Shown: positions 51,061-61,165, counted from the stretch's first letter. The stretch is DNA of 64,000 nt from Pyrinomonadaceae bacterium (GCA_014380365.1 JACMJZ010000022.1:1-64000); one strand, 5' to 3'. Notes: generated by a model not told the origin, from the letters alone. Numbers and translations are program-made.

Positions 51061-51528
51061 ATGGGAAACGATGATTATCGACGCGATTCTGGAGACAATA
51101 TCTCTACTCGTCTAACTTACCTGCTTATCGGCGGCGGCATTGGGGCCGTTATTGCTCTGCTTTTTGCACCGAAATCCGGTCACGAATTGCGCGGCGACCT
51201 TGCCGATGCGACGCGCAAAGGCATTGATCGCTCGCGTGAAGCTGCGCAGCAACTAGGCGATAAAGCGGGAACATATTACGAAGCCGGTCGTGAGCGTGCT
51301 GCGGAGTATTACACGCAGGCTGCAGACAAAGCTTCGGAGCTTTACACGCAAGCTGCTGACAAAGTCGGTGAAGTTGCGCAGACGGCTCGTGAGACCGCGA
51401 CGCGTCAGACCAGCACGGTAGCGGCCGCGATCGACGCCGGGAAAAAGGCGTATCAGGAAGAGAAGCGCAAGACCGAATTGTCCGGCCGGATTGAAGCGGC
51501 TCCGAAGTACACCGAGAAAGCAAACTAA
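51061..51528 (+). CDS. YtxH-domain membrane-anchored coiled-coil protein
   Basis: A 155-residue protein. One membrane segment near residues 18-38 (YLLIGGGIGAVIALLFAPKS) is followed by the YtxH-family GHELR turn. A long Ala/Glu/Lys helix contains short repeats (YYTQAADKASELYTQAADKV). YtxH proteins are linked to general stress response in Bacillus; no reaction is known. AAAGGAATCTCTT precedes ATG. It probably works with the following DUF948-like protein, as the two are often neighbours. Confidence 0.85.
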   Translation: MGNDDYRRDSGDNISTRLTYLLIGGGIGAVIALLFAPKSGHELRGDLADATRKGIDRSREAAQQLGDKAGTYYEAGRERAAEYYTQAADKASELYTQAADKVGEVAQTARETATRQTSTVAAAIDAGKKAYQEEKRKTELSGRIEAAPKYTEKAN

Positions 51529-51530
51529 GG

Positions 51531-51660
51531 CGTTGCCGATTGCCGAATGCCAATTGCCGATTGGTTCTGTTTCGTAACTTGCTCCGTGATTTACTCGAGA
51601 CTATTTCCGTTACCGTCGATGCGATCTGAAAATCGGCAATCGGTAATTGGCAATCGAAAA
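51531..51660. repeat. Inverted repeat of 'ATTGCCGATTGCCGA' type
   Basis: The left part (51531-51562) is CGTTGCCGATTGCCGAATGC...; the right part (51631-51660) reads AATCGGCAATCGGTAATTGG.... The two are inverted copies of a CGGCAAT-rich word. The TTG codon at 51647 that would extend the next gene lies inside it. Confidence 0.7.
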
Positions 51661-51667
51661 TGAATCA

Positions 51668-52219
51668 ATGAACCCTAACGATCCGATGTTCTGGGTGATG
51701 GTAATCATCGCTCTCTCGTTCATCATCATTGCCGCGGCGATGGTCGCTATCGCAGTGTTCGTGAATCGTGCCGTCAGGTCGGTTAACAGGTTGGAAGAGA
51801 AGCTCGAGCCCTTAATCGAAAGAGTGACGGTGATGAGCGAGCAGGGACGCCAGATTGCCGTTCAGGGAAAACTGATAGCGGAGCAGTTCACCGCCGTGTC
51901 GGGTCATCTCTCCGCCGCCACATCTAATCTCTCGGAATCGCTGGCTATCATCAAGGACGAAGTCGGCGAGCTGAAGGAACTGGTGAGCGAAACCGCACAT
52001 GACGCGCGCGACAAAGTGGAACTCGTAGGCCGCACAATTGATCGGACGCACGAGCAGGTTGCGTCCACCACGGATTTCATTCAGCGCAAAGTGGTGGAGC
52101 CGGCCCGCGAGCTAGCTGCGATTATGGCGGGCTTCCGTCGGGGGCTCGAGGTTCTCGTGTCGCCGCTACCGAAGCCCATTAACCAAACTTACGGAGAGGA
52201 TGAGATGTTCATCGGTTGA
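51668..52219 (+). CDS. DUF948-like membrane-anchored coiled-coil protein
   Basis: A 183-residue protein starting at ATG 51668. One membrane helix (MFWVMVIIALSFIIIAAAMV) is followed by long amphipathic helices (VRSVNRLEEKLEPLIERVTV, HDARDKVELVGRTIDRTHEQ). It is of the DUF948 type: a single transmembrane helix and extended coiled coil, probably membrane-associated. It is the second gene of a YtxH unit and ends before an intrinsic terminator. Function unknown. Confidence 0.8.
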   Translation: MNPNDPMFWVMVIIALSFIIIAAAMVAIAVFVNRAVRSVNRLEEKLEPLIERVTVMSEQGRQIAVQGKLIAEQFTAVSGHLSAATSNLSESLAIIKDEVGELKELVSETAHDARDKVELVGRTIDRTHEQVASTTDFIQRKVVEPARELAAIMAGFRRGLEVLVSPLPKPINQTYGEDEMFIG

Positions 52220-52241
52220 CCGCTTGATTAACGGCTGGAAG

Positions 52242-52283
52242 AACCCGAACCAAACATCCTCGGTGATTTGGTTCGGGTTTTTA
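52242..52283 (+). terminator. Rho-independent terminator of the YtxH/DUF948-like unit
   Basis: AACCCGAACCAAA (52242-52254) pairs with TTTGGTTCGGGTT (52267-52279), followed by TTTTAG. It lies 23 bp after the stop. Confidence 0.9.
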
Positions 52284-52323
52284 GTTGCTTTAGATCTGCT
52301 GTTAGTATTACTGATTACGAATA

Positions 52324-55311
52324 ATGAAAGCTATGTCTACTGAAACCCCACTCGATCTGAAAAAGACCGTCAACCTGCCGAAGACCGGATTTTCGCAGAA
52401 GGCAAACCTGGCCCAGACGGAGCCTGCGCGGCTGAAGAAGTGGTCAGAGATGCGCCTCTATGATTTGATCCGCGAGGCACGAGCCGGGGCGCAGAAGTTT
52501 ATTCTCCACGATGGCCCGCCCTACGCGAATGCCGACATCCATCTCGGCACGGCGATGAATAAGATCCTCAAAGACTTCATCGTCAAGTCGCGCAACATGA
52601 TGGGCTACGACGCGCCCTATGTTCCCGGCTACGACTGCCACGGATTACCAATCGAGTTGTATGTCGACCGCAAGCTCGGTGCGAAAAAAGCCAATATGCC
52701 CGCCGTGGCGATTCGTCGTGCTTGTCGCGAACATGCCGCGCAAGCTTTGAAACGCCAAACGCGCGACTTTCAAAGACTCGGCATTCTTGGCGAGTGGGAC
52801 AATCCATACCTGACGATGTCGAACCCTTATGAGGCAGAAACGGCGCGGCTGTTTGGCCGGTTCGTCGAGCGTGGCTATGTCTACAAAGGCGCGCGGCCTG
52901 TTTATTGGTGCATTCACGACCAGACGGCGCTCGCGGAGGCGGAGGTTGAATATCATCAACACACGAGCCCTTCGGTCTATGTAAAGTTTCCCCTCGCGAG
53001 CGATCCGTCTCTGATCGATCCGGCGCTGGCAGGCCGCAAGGTTTTTGTGCTGATCTGGACGACTACGCCATGGACACTGCCCGCCAACCTGGGAATCACC
53101 GTCCACCCGGACTTTGAATACTCCGCCTTCGAACACGGCGACGAAGTTTACATCGTGGCTTCTGAATTAGTCGGAGCAGTCGCAGAAAAATGTGAACTGG
53201 GCGCACGCGACGACGCCGGCAACCTGCCGATGCCCAACGTGGTCGCGCGTTTCCCTGGCGCCAAACTGGATCGGTTAGCGTGCTGGCACGCATGGTTGGA
53301 TCGCGAGTCACTCCTGATGGTCGGCGAACACGTGACGCTTGGCGGCGAAGCTGATGCCGAAACCGAACTCGACGTCAGCGAAGCGCGCGATAAAAAGTCG
53401 ACAGGCAAAGCCGGCACCGGCTGCGTGCACACAGCGCCGGGCCATGGTCACGACGACTTTGTGATCGGCAAGCGCTACGGCCTGGAGATCTATTGTCCTG
53501 TCGATAACGCCGGTCACTTCACGCCGGAGGTCGAACACTTCGCCGGCCAGAGCGTCTTCGAAGCCAATCCGCGGATAGTGGAATTCATGCGCGAGCGTGG
53601 GCTGCTGTTGTTCACTGAGAACTACGAACATCGCTACCCGCATTGCTGGCGCTGCAAAAACCCGGTGATCTTCCGCGCGACTCCGCAGTGGTTCATCTCA
53701 ATGGATCAAGTTGCTGGAGACGTCGTTGAGAAAGACGAAGACGGTCGCGACCGAAGTAATTTCACTGAAAACTATAGCGATGAAGAGCGAGGCCTGCGTG
53801 CCGCCGCGTTGCGGGAAATTGAAAACGTCAATTGGATTCCGGCTTGGGGACGAGATCGGATGCGCAACATGTTTCGCGGACGGCCAGATTGGTGTGTCTC
53901 GCGCCAAAGAGTTTGGGGCGTTTCGATTCCGGTGTTCTACTGCGCGAAATGTACCGAACCGGTAGCTGAACCGGAGATCATCAATCGCGTCGCGGACGTT
54001 TTTGAGAAGGAGTCTGCCGACGCCTGGTATACGCGCGAGGCGCGCGAACTCTTACCGGAAGGATATGTCTGCAAGAAGTGCGGGGCGGACGAATGGCTCA
54101 AAGAGACCGACATTCTGGACGTTTGGTTTGATAGCGGCGCGTCTTCAATCGCAGTGCTGGAGAATCGCGAGAACCTTAGCTGGCCCGCCGATGTTTACAT
54201 CGAGGGCGGTGATCAATATCGCGGGTGGTTCAATTCGTCTTTGATGGTCGGGCTGGCGATTCATGATCGGGCGCCTTACAAAACCGTCTTGACCCACGGA
54301 TGGACCCTGGACGCGCAGGGCAAGGCGATGCACAAGTCTGCCGGCAATGCCGTCGCGCCTGAGGAAGTGATCAAAGATTCGGGCGCGGAGATTCTGCGGC
54401 TCTGGTCGGCGTCATCAAATTATTTCGAAGACATGCGTTGCTCTGCAGAAATTCTGCAACGCGTGACGGATGGTTATCGCAAACTTCGCAACACTGCGCG
54501 CTTTGCGCTTGGCAATCTGCATGGCTTCGACCCGGCCCGTGACACCGTGGCCGAGCCGGACTTGCTGGAAATAGATCGTTGGGCGCTGGCGAAACTTAAC
54601 GAAGTCGTTGGCAAGGTCCGCGAAGCGTATGACGCTTACGAGTTTCACCTGGTATATCACCTGCTTTCCGAGTTCTGCACAGTGACGCTGTCGGCGCGCT
54701 ACTTCGATATCATCAAGGACCGGCTCTACACGTTTGCGCCCCGCAACCAGGCCAGACGTTCCGCGCAGACGGCGCTTCACCAAATAGCTGACGCCCTCGC
54801 GCGAATGCTGGCGCCGATTCTCGTCTTCACTTCGGATGAAATCTGGGAAAACCTGCCGACGGATAACGACCGGCCGGAGGCGGTTCACCTGGCCTTGTTG
54901 CCGGAAGCAAATGCTGCGCGCGAGGATGCTTTACTTTCAAACTGGCAACGCCTCTTCGAAATTCGGGACGACGTTTTGCACGCGCTCGAAGAAGCACGAA
55001 TCGGCAAACAAATTGGCAGCTCTCTCGAAGCTCGCGTGGAGATAGCAGCGGCAGGTGACAGTTACGACCTCCTGATTCGTTATGCGGACGAACTACGTTA
55101 TCTCCTCATCGTTTCGGAGGTAAACGTGTTGAAGTCAGATGAAGGCGTCAGTGGAGTTGTCGTGAAAGTAGAACAAGCAGACGGGAAAAAGTGCGAGCGT
55201 TGCTGGAACTACTCGACCCGGGTCGGTGAATCAGCGCGCTATGCTGACGTTTGCGAGCGTTGTGTGGCAGCCTTGGAAGAGATCGAAGCTAGTCACGATT
55301 CCGAAAACTGA
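52324..55311 (+). CDS. ileS: Isoleucyl-tRNA synthetase
   Basis: A 995-residue class I synthetase charging tRNA-Ile. The HIGH-type motif is HLGT (73-76 in [11 protein letters not shown]). The Ile-specific [12 protein letters not shown] follows, then the CP1 editing domain ([32 protein letters not shown]). The KMSKS loop reads KAMHKSAGN, so only the catalytic M.KS residues are kept. The anticodon-binding domain is followed by a C-terminal zinc ribbon ([20 protein letters not shown] with a second CERC). ileS precedes lspA, a linkage seen in many bacteria. Confidence 0.95.
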   Translation: MKAMSTETPLDLKKTVNLPKTGFSQKANLAQTEPARLKKWSEMRLYDLIREARAGAQKFILHDGPPYANADIHLGTAMNKILKDFIVKSRNMMGYDAPYVPGYDCHGLPIELYVDRKLGAKKANMPAVAIRRACREHAAQALKRQTRDFQRLGILGEWDNPYLTMSNPYEAETARLFGRFVERGYVYKGARPVYWCIHDQTALAEAEVEYHQHTSPSVYVKFPLASDPSLIDPALAGRKVFVLIWTTTPWTLPANLGITVHPDFEYSAFEHGDEVYIVASELVGAVAEKCELGARDDAGNLPMPNVVARFPGAKLDRLACWHAWLDRESLLMVGEHVTLGGEADAETELDVSEARDKKSTGKAGTGCVHTAPGHGHDDFVIGKRYGLEIYCPVDNAGHFTPEVEHFAGQSVFEANPRIVEFMRERGLLLFTENYEHRYPHCWRCKNPVIFRATPQWFISMDQVAGDVVEKDEDGRDRSNFTENYSDEERGLRAAALREIENVNWIPAWGRDRMRNMFRGRPDWCVSRQRVWGVSIPVFYCAKCTEPVAEPEIINRVADVFEKESADAWYTREARELLPEGYVCKKCGADEWLKETDILDVWFDSGASSIAVLENRENLSWPADVYIEGGDQYRGWFNSSLMVGLAIHDRAPYKTVLTHGWTLDAQGKAMHKSAGNAVAPEEVIKDSGAEILRLWSASSNYFEDMRCSAEILQRVTDGYRKLRNTARFALGNLHGFDPARDTVAEPDLLEIDRWALAKLNEVVGKVREAYDAYEFHLVYHLLSEFCTVTLSARYFDIIKDRLYTFAPRNQARRSAQTALHQIADALARMLAPILVFTSDEIWENLPTDNDRPEAVHLALLPEANAAREDALLSNWQRLFEIRDDVLHALEEARIGKQIGSSLEARVEIAAAGDSYDLLIRYADELRYLLIVSEVNVLKSDEGVSGVVVKVEQADGKKCERCWNYSTRVGESARYADVCERCVAALEEIEASHDSEN

Positions 55312-55317
55312 GCACGC

Positions 55318-55472
55318 CGGCACAGCCGTCTGATGTGCGGAGGTCTATGGCCTTCCGGGTTGGTTCAGAGTTTCCGGCGCTCCGCCCCAATTTCGGGGCA
55401 TAGCCCCGACCAACAGTAAGAGGATGAGTCCGGTGGGGCAGAGCCACCACCGCAAATCAGACGGCACAGCCG
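55318..55472. repeat. Inverted repeat element between ileS and lspA
   Basis: CGGCACAGCCGTCTGATGTG... (55318-55340) is the inverse of CCGCAAATCAGACGGCACAG... (55450-55472), arms of about 23 bp. Inside lies a CCCCAATTTCGGGG-type palindrome with GGGCATAGCCCC. Confidence 0.65.
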
Positions 55473-55507
55473 TAAAATCTGCCGCGAACATCAGCAGATC
55501 CACACCA

Positions 55508-56038
55508 ATGGACGAAGTTCAAGCACATCGTACAACGCGCTTTGGCTGGCGCGCGGCGTATCTAATCGCAGCCGTCGGCATTTATCTGGTCGACCAAGCC
55601 ACCAAGGCATGGGCCGTGCGGGCCCTTCGCTTTGGAGACGATCGGCAGATCGTTCGCGGCTTCTTTGATCTGGTGTATGCGGAGAACCGTGGGATCGCAT
55701 TCGGGCAGTTGCAGGAAGGCGGAAATCTTGGACGGTGGCTCTTTGTTGGACTTGCCGTAGCCGCAGCCATAGCCGTCTTCTATTATTTCCTGCGTACGCC
55801 GCGAGACGACGACCGGGTTCTCGGAGCGTGCGCGTTGCTCCTCGCGGGAATCGTCGGCAATCTGACTGACCGCGCCCGCTTGGGCTACGTGATCGATTTC
55901 ATCGATATACATGCACGTTCTTATCATTGGCCCACTTTCAATATCGCGGATGCCAGCATCACCATTGGCGCGCTCCTTCTCGCCTATGACTTAGTTTTTG
56001 AAAGGAAGAAAGAGACGCCAGTCGTCAGTAGTCAGTAG
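55508..56038 (+). CDS. lspA: Lipoprotein signal peptidase (signal peptidase II)
   Basis: A 176-residue four-helix membrane aspartyl protease that removes lipoprotein signal peptides after Lgt action. ATG 55508 is chosen to exclude the repeat-encoded upstream frame. The family motifs are VDQATKAWAV in helix 1, AENRGIAFG, the first catalytic Asp in GNLTDRARLGYVIDFIDIH and the second in WPTFNIADASITIG. The last residues (VVSSQ) are written by the following repeat. The neighbouring lgt (56132) forms a lipoprotein-processing pair. Confidence 0.93.
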   Translation: MDEVQAHRTTRFGWRAAYLIAAVGIYLVDQATKAWAVRALRFGDDRQIVRGFFDLVYAENRGIAFGQLQEGGNLGRWLFVGLAVAAAIAVFYYFLRTPRDDDRVLGACALLLAGIVGNLTDRARLGYVIDFIDIHARSYHWPTFNIADASITIGALLLAYDLVFERKKETPVVSSQ

Positions 56039-56121
56039 ACAGTAGTCAGTGGTCAGTTGTATACGAAGGCTTCGGCTCTAAGTCTGGCCACTGGCCACTG
56101 ACGCCTGACCAGTGACTACCA
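56022..56121. repeat. CAGTAGTCAGT-type inverted repeat
   Basis: GTCAGTAGTCAGTAGACAGT... at the left and ...GCCACTGGCCACTGACGCC, TGACCAGTGACTAC at the right form an inverted pair around GAAGGCTTCGG. It overlaps the lspA end and fills the lspA-lgt gap. Related sequence occurs at 12918-12962. Confidence 0.7.
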
Positions 56122-56131
56122 ACAGAGTTTC

Positions 56132-56956
56132 ATGTATCCCGAACTTTTCCGCATCGGCAATTTCCCGATTAACACTTACGGCGTGTTCCTGGCGCTGGCG
56201 TTTCTCTGCGCGATCCTGATCACCGTAAAGCTCGCGGAACGCGATGGCCTGCCGCGCGACAAGATCTACGACCTGAGCTTATGGATGCTGTTGGCGTCTC
56301 TGATTGGTTCGAAGCTGCTGATGCTTTTTACTGAGCCGGACTTTCGCGCTAACCCGTGGCAATTGATCTCACTCGACTTTCTGCGTTCGGGTGGCGTGTT
56401 TTATGGCGGCCTGCTCGGCGCCGTGTTGGCCGGGTATTTCCTTATGCGACGCTACCGGCTTCCCTGGTGGACAACGGCCGACGCCTGCGCTCCCGGAATC
56501 GCAATCGGAAACTTCTTTGGCAGGCAGGGTTGTTTTGCCGCCGGGTGCTGTTGGGGCAAACCGACGAATCTGCCGTGGGGGGTGAAGTTTTCTGAACTGG
56601 GACATGAAGTCACTGGCGTGCCGATTGATGTGCATCTCCATCCAACTCAGCTCTACGAATCGTTCGCGATGTTAATTGTCTTCAGCTTCTTGTTGTGGCT
56701 TCACAAGCGCAAGCGCTTCAGCGGCCAGGTAATTCTTTTCTACGCTCTCCTCTATTCGATAATTCGTTTTCTGATCGAGTTTGTGCGCGACGATCCGCGC
56801 GGCGATATGCTCGGACTAACAACGCTGACTGGCCTCTCTACGTCGCAGATCATCAGCCTCATCGTCGGTGTGGCGGCGCTAATCGTACTCGTCGTGCGAT
56901 GGCGGAAAGCAGCTGCGACCGGAAAAGATCCCCTCATAGAGCCCTCGGCCGTCTGA
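56132..56956 (+). CDS. lgt: Prolipoprotein diacylglyceryl transferase
   Basis: A 274-residue multi-pass enzyme that transfers diacylglycerol from phosphatidylglycerol to the lipobox Cys. Signatures are the N-terminal FPINTYGVFLALAFLCAI, FYGGLLGAVLAGYFL, the GNFFGRQGCFAAGCCWG block carrying the conserved Arg, HLHPTQLYESFAML and the C-terminal FLIEFVRDDPRG. There are about seven membrane helices. The order lspA-lgt suggests a joint envelope role. The 56957-57232 gap has no recognised gene. Confidence 0.94.
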   Translation: MYPELFRIGNFPINTYGVFLALAFLCAILITVKLAERDGLPRDKIYDLSLWMLLASLIGSKLLMLFTEPDFRANPWQLISLDFLRSGGVFYGGLLGAVLAGYFLMRRYRLPWWTTADACAPGIAIGNFFGRQGCFAAGCCWGKPTNLPWGVKFSELGHEVTGVPIDVHLHPTQLYESFAMLIVFSFLLWLHKRKRFSGQVILFYALLYSIIRFLIEFVRDDPRGDMLGLTTLTGLSTSQIISLIVGVAALIVLVVRWRKAAATGKDPLIEPSAV

Positions 56957-57232
56957 ACAACACCACGTTTTCACGAGTCTCCCTCGCGTTTGCGGGCAGC
57001 TGCCCGGCGTTCCCAGCCCATCCTTGCCTTTGTTCGTGCAACGCGATCGGGCGACACTCACGCCACTGTTAATAGATCTGCCGAGTTGGTCGTTAACTGG
57101 TTGAGCCTGCGTGTTCGCACCCCTGTGCCTCCATCTTCTGGCGGATGCGCCGCCTTAGTTAGTTAAACTTTTCCAGTCGTCTCGTCGTACAGGCAGTTGC
57201 GCACACGCCCGGTCCGCAACAACAAATCCCTT

Positions 57233-58477
57233 ATGAGAGCCTTTGTTTCATTTTTCTCTGACGCCCTGAAGATTGCACTCCAGTCGATCTTTGCCCACAA
57301 GTTGCGGGCCTTTCTGACCTTGATCGGGATCATTATCGGCGTGGCTTCAGTGGTAACGGTGGGGGCTTCAATCAGCGGCTTGAACACCTACGTCGTTGAC
57401 AAGGTGGGGAAAATACTCGGCAGCAACCACTTCATGATCGCGCGCATTGCTTCCACCGGCCGCCTTTCAGACGACGAGTTTGAGAAAATGAACCGGCGCA
57501 ACAAGCGACTCAACTGGGACGACTTTGAGTGGGTACGCGACCACTGCAAGACTTGCGCGGAAGTAGGCGCCGGGGTGCGTGGCGGGACCGATCTGTCGCA
57601 GGACGGCATCGACTTTCCCGGCGCCCAAGTGTACGGCGTCACGGCCAACATGGTCGACATCGAAGACAAAACGATTGCCACCGGACGCTTTATCGCTGCC
57701 GACGAAGTTGAGCGATCCGCCCTTGTCGTGGTTTTGGGAAACGATATCAAAGAGAAGTTTTTCCCGAACACGGAGGCGGTCGGTAAATCTCTCAAGGTGC
57801 GTGGACGTCCGATGCGTGTCGTGGGCGTCGAGGAAGCGCGCGGGTCTTTTTTCGGAGACTCGCAGGATCGACACGTTTATATTCCAGTCACCACACATCT
57901 ACAAATCTTTGGCCGCAACGGCTTGCAGATCCACGGCAAAGGGCGAAACCGCGAAACGTTTCAAACTGCGATTGAGGATGCGCGCGTCGCCATGAGAAAT
58001 AAGCACCGGCTGAATGGAAACGAAGAAGACGACTTCGGCCTGGTAAACGTGGACGAACTAAACAATCAGATCGATCAGTTCACCGGCAGTATTGCGCTGG
58101 TCGTCGTTCCCATCACTCTGATCACGCTGATAGTGGGCGGCATTGTAGTGATGAATATCATGCTGGTGAGCGTTACGGAACGGACCTTTGAAGTGGGGTT
58201 GCGCAAAGCCGTAGGTGCCACGAAGAAACACATCCTGCTTCAGTTTTTAATTGAATCGGCGATTCTCTGCGCACTTGGCGGTGTGCTGGGCCTACTCTTG
58301 TCGTGGGGCGTGACGACTTTGATTACCACTTTGGCCTCGATCACCATGACGATTACTCTCGGGTACATCCTGCTGGCGCTAATCGTATCCACTTTGATCG
58401 GCATGATTGCGGGAATTTACCCGGCGTTCAAAGCAGCGCGACTGGATCCAATCATGGCGCTGACGCAAACGACATAG
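57233..58477 (+). CDS. MacB-like ABC transporter permease (first of a pair)
   Basis: A 414-residue permease of the MacB/FtsX type. It has an N-terminal amphipathic start, helix 1 ([20 protein letters not shown]), a large periplasmic MacB_PCD domain (about 45-275) and three C-terminal helices of the FtsX domain ([59 protein letters not shown]). The conserved [19 protein letters not shown] loop couples to the ATPase. ATG 57233 is chosen. No ATP-binding subunit gene is next to it. Efflux or mechanotransmission is the family theme. Confidence 0.9.
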   Translation: MRAFVSFFSDALKIALQSIFAHKLRAFLTLIGIIIGVASVVTVGASISGLNTYVVDKVGKILGSNHFMIARIASTGRLSDDEFEKMNRRNKRLNWDDFEWVRDHCKTCAEVGAGVRGGTDLSQDGIDFPGAQVYGVTANMVDIEDKTIATGRFIAADEVERSALVVVLGNDIKEKFFPNTEAVGKSLKVRGRPMRVVGVEEARGSFFGDSQDRHVYIPVTTHLQIFGRNGLQIHGKGRNRETFQTAIEDARVAMRNKHRLNGNEEDDFGLVNVDELNNQIDQFTGSIALVVVPITLITLIVGGIVVMNIMLVSVTERTFEVGLRKAVGATKKHILLQFLIESAILCALGGVLGLLLSWGVTTLITTLASITMTITLGYILLALIVSTLIGMIAGIYPAFKAARLDPIMALTQTT

Positions 58478-58490
58478 GCGAAACGATTGC

Positions 58491-58601
58491 TAGATGATTG
58501 AAACGATTGTTCGAAACGATTGTTTAGAGGCGGGCATCGCCCACCGTTTCGAGTGGGAATAGATCGAGATAGCACCGCGGCGGGCAGTGCCCGCCTCTAA
58601 A
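58491..58601. repeat. GAAACGATTG direct repeats plus 20-bp inverted repeat
   Basis: CGAAACGATTG occurs three times between 58479 and 58522. Then TTTAGAGGCGGGCATCGCCC (58523-58542) is the inverse, with two changes, of GGGCAGTGCCCGCCTCTAAA (58582-58601). It separates the two permease genes. Confidence 0.7.
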
Positions 58602-58644
58602 CGGTGCGGTGCGGCTGCGGCGCTAAACGGTTCGCGGATTAGGC

Positions 58645-59916
58645 ATGAAACTCAGACTTCCAAAAAATGTGCTTGGCGAAACTCTCGGGATGGCCCTGGA
58701 GAGCGTTCGTGCGCATAAGTTCAGGAGTTTCCTTACGGTGCTCGGCATCGTTATTGGAGTCATGACTGCGATCACTATCGCTTCGATCCTCACCGGTCTG
58801 CGCCAAAACATCGTCTCGATGATCGAGGAATACGGCACGAACAACATCTACGCTTTTCACCTCTCCACCGGACCGCACACAGGCGAGGATCGTTCAGAGC
58901 GGCTGCGTAAACCGTTAACAGTCGATGATGCGGAGGCCATCGCGTCGCAGGCGAGCGCGGTGGAAGAAGTGGGCTACCAGGCTCCAAACGTCGGCTATGG
59001 CGGCGGGCCTTTTGACGACAATGTCACTTACCAGGGGCATAACTACCGGTGGGGAGACACACAAGGCGTCTCGGCAAACTACGACGGCATCACGAACATC
59101 GTGATGAAGGAGGGGCGCTTCATAACTGAAAACGATGACCAGCAGCGAGCCAACGTCATGGTCATCGGCGTCAACGCTGCGGACGCGCTCTTTCCCGGAC
59201 AGAACCAAATCGCCGGCACGAAGGTGCGCATGGGCGGATATAACTTCGAGGTCGTGGGTGTGTTGGAGAAGAGGAAGGCGGGCTTTTTTGGTGAGAATGA
59301 AGAAGACAATGCAGTGATGATTCCTTTGCGCACCGCGCAAAAAATCGCCCCCGCGAAAGGCTACATGCTGCTGGTAATCAAAGCTCGTACGGGTCAAACG
59401 ACAGAAGCGCTACAGCAGTCAGAGGAAGTCTTGCGACGGCGCCGCAACGTTAAGTTTGGCGACCCAAATAATTTCGACATTAAGACTGCCGACAAATTCA
59501 TCGAACAATTTGACAGCATTACGGCAATGGTGGGACTGATCGCCATTGCTATTTCCAGCCTGGGGCTTCTGGTGGGCGGCATCGGCGTGATGAATATCAT
59601 GTTGGTCAGCGTCACCGAACGCACCAAAGAGATCGGAATCCGCAAAGCAATTGGGGCGCGGCGCAGAGATATCGTACGGCAGTTTCTGTTTGAGGCGATG
59701 ACTCTGACTTTTCTGGGCGGCATCCTGGGCGTCGTCCTCGCCGTGGGTATCAGTAGAATAATTATGCTGCTGGTTCCGGAGTTGCCGGCTTCGATTCCCA
59801 CCTGGGCAGTTGTTTCCGGCCTCACCGTCTCGGTTGGGGTTGGACTGATCTTTGGAGTCTGGCCCGCACGCAAAGCCTCCCGCCTCGATCCGATCGAGTG
59901 CCTGCGCTACGAATAG
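58645..59916 (+). CDS. MacB-like ABC transporter permease (second of a pair)
   Basis: A 423-residue paralogue of the previous gene with the same layout: helix 1 (FLTVLGIVIGVMTAITIASI), a periplasmic MacB_PCD domain with the GVSANYDGITNIVMKEGRF region, and three C-terminal helices (VGLIAIAISSLGLLVGGIGV, IVRQFLFEAMTLTFLGGILG, VVSGLTVSVGVGLIFGVWPA). It has the coupling loop VSVTERTKEIGIRKAIGARR. The two permeases likely form a heterodimer around one ATPase encoded elsewhere. ATG 58645 follows an AGGCATGAAAC context without a strong ribosome-binding site. Confidence 0.92.
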   Translation: MKLRLPKNVLGETLGMALESVRAHKFRSFLTVLGIVIGVMTAITIASILTGLRQNIVSMIEEYGTNNIYAFHLSTGPHTGEDRSERLRKPLTVDDAEAIASQASAVEEVGYQAPNVGYGGGPFDDNVTYQGHNYRWGDTQGVSANYDGITNIVMKEGRFITENDDQQRANVMVIGVNAADALFPGQNQIAGTKVRMGGYNFEVVGVLEKRKAGFFGENEEDNAVMIPLRTAQKIAPAKGYMLLVIKARTGQTTEALQQSEEVLRRRRNVKFGDPNNFDIKTADKFIEQFDSITAMVGLIAIAISSLGLLVGGIGVMNIMLVSVTERTKEIGIRKAIGARRRDIVRQFLFEAMTLTFLGGILGVVLAVGISRIIMLLVPELPASIPTWAVVSGLTVSVGVGLIFGVWPARKASRLDPIECLRYE

Positions 59917-59976
59917 CGCACTGCTTAACATCTCTACATAACGGTTGATCCTCCTGAAAACAGTAGGCTACGAACG

Positions 59977-60187
59977 CGGCGGCTATGCCGCCGCACAGTG
60001 CGGAAAGGCTATGCCTTTCCGATCGACGCCAAAAAAGACCTTGGAGGCTCCGCCTCTGTGGGCCTCTGCTCACTAATCTAAATCGGATAAGATGGCAGAG
60101 TACTGAATTCGAGGCATGGCCTCGAACATTTGGAAGAGCGCCGCCGGAAAGGCGGAGCCTTTCCGCACTGTGCGGCGGCAAGCCGCA
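59977..60187. repeat. About 210-bp element with 42-bp terminal inverted repeats
   Basis: The left end (59977-60021: GGCTATGCCGCCGCACAGTG, CGGAAAGGCTATGCCTTTCC) and right end (60145-60187: CGGAAAGGCGGAGCCTTTCC, GCACTGTGCGGCGGCAAGCC) are inverted copies with a few changes. The 120-bp interior has no open reading frame. Single ends occur at 14026-14069 and 16498-16536. This is the size and form of a non-autonomous (MITE-like) element, although no target-site duplication was identified. Confidence 0.7.
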
Positions 60188-60204
60188 AAGAGGTTTGTCA
60201 GCTA

Positions 60205-61155
60205 ATGCCCAAGACGCAGCAGCGCGATCTGATTAAGGAGTACATCACCTACATTCAGGTCGAGAAAGGCCTGGCGCGTCATACGGTCGAAAGCTATGCG
60301 AGAGACCTGGCGCGACTCGACCGCTGGGCCGCCAAGGCCACATCCAAAACGATAGCCGAGATGGGGCGGCCTGATTTGCGAAAGTGGATCGCGCAACTCT
60401 CGCGAGAGGGGTTGGCGCCTTCGTCCGTGGCCAGGGCGGTAAGCGCCGCCCGAGGGTTCTACCGTTTCCTGATGCTCGACGGCCACATCAAGATTCATCC
60501 AGCCGAAGACCTCGATACGCCGCAGAAGTTTTCTTACTTGCCGAGGTTTCTCACTGAGGAGGAAATTGATCGACTATTTGCCGCGCCGGACATCTCCACG
60601 GAAGAAGGCGTCAGAGATCGCGCCATGCTGGAACTAATGTATGCCGCCGGGTTGCGAGTCTCTGAGCTTGTCTCAATGAAACAAACAGATGTTGACGTTC
60701 ATGCCGGCGTGGTCATTTGTCATGGCAAGGGCAGCAAGGAGCGTCACGTACCGGTGGGGAAAAGCGCTATTCATTGGCTGCAGCAGTACGCCGCAATCAG
60801 GGCCGGTGATGGCCGGTCTGCGTATCTGAATCTCTTTCTGGCGCGGGGCAAGCCGCTGACCCGGCAGCTTGCCTGGGCCACTATAAAAGGGCACGCGGAA
60901 AAGGTGGGCCTGCAGCGCGTTTCACCGCACACGCTCCGCCACAGCTTTGCCACGCATCTTTTGCAACACGGCGCCGACTCGCGTTCAGTCCAGGCTCTGC
61001 TCGGCCACAGCGATATTTCCACGACCCAGATTTACACCCACATGACTGATCGCCACCTGCGCGCCTCTTACGACAATCATCATCCCCGCGCACGTGCAGT
61101 CGCGGCGCGCGCGGAACCCGCGGAATCCGCGGAACCAATGACCGACAAAGAGTGA
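60205..61155 (+). CDS. Tyrosine recombinase XerC/XerD
   Basis: A 316-residue recombinase starting at ATG 60205, at the edge of the repeat element. The N-terminal SAM-like core-binding domain (about 10-95) has VEKGLARHTVESYARDLARL. The catalytic domain has Arg in AGLRVSELVSM, Lys in GKGSKERHVPVG, HxxR in SPHTLRHSFATHLL, His in LLGHSDISTTQIYTH and the nucleophile Tyr in that last motif. The full length equals XerC/D, which resolve chromosome dimers at dif. The C-terminal tail is Ala/Glu/Pro-rich (AARAEPAESAEP). It could alternatively serve a mobile element, but it looks like housekeeping Xer. Confidence 0.9.
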   Translation: MPKTQQRDLIKEYITYIQVEKGLARHTVESYARDLARLDRWAAKATSKTIAEMGRPDLRKWIAQLSREGLAPSSVARAVSAARGFYRFLMLDGHIKIHPAEDLDTPQKFSYLPRFLTEEEIDRLFAAPDISTEEGVRDRAMLELMYAAGLRVSELVSMKQTDVDVHAGVVICHGKGSKERHVPVGKSAIHWLQQYAAIRAGDGRSAYLNLFLARGKPLTRQLAWATIKGHAEKVGLQRVSPHTLRHSFATHLLQHGADSRSVQALLGHSDISTTQIYTHMTDRHLRASYDNHHPRARAVAARAEPAESAEPMTDKE

Positions 61156-61165
61156 CGAGTGCCGA

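Noticed and set aside
52324-55311. IleS as non-functional because of the KAMHKS loop
   Set aside because: The catalytic Lys-Ser pair, HIGH motif, editing site and zinc ribbon are intact. The loop change is likely tolerated variation.
57030-57200. tRNA-like T-arm (TGTTCGCACCC) after lgt
   Set aside because: No matching acceptor stem or anticodon arm could be drawn.
60205-61155. Tyrosine recombinase as integrase of an inserted element
   Set aside because: Its length and motifs match housekeeping XerC/D, there are no att-like repeats or phage genes beside it, and the flanking repeat is of a dispersed family.
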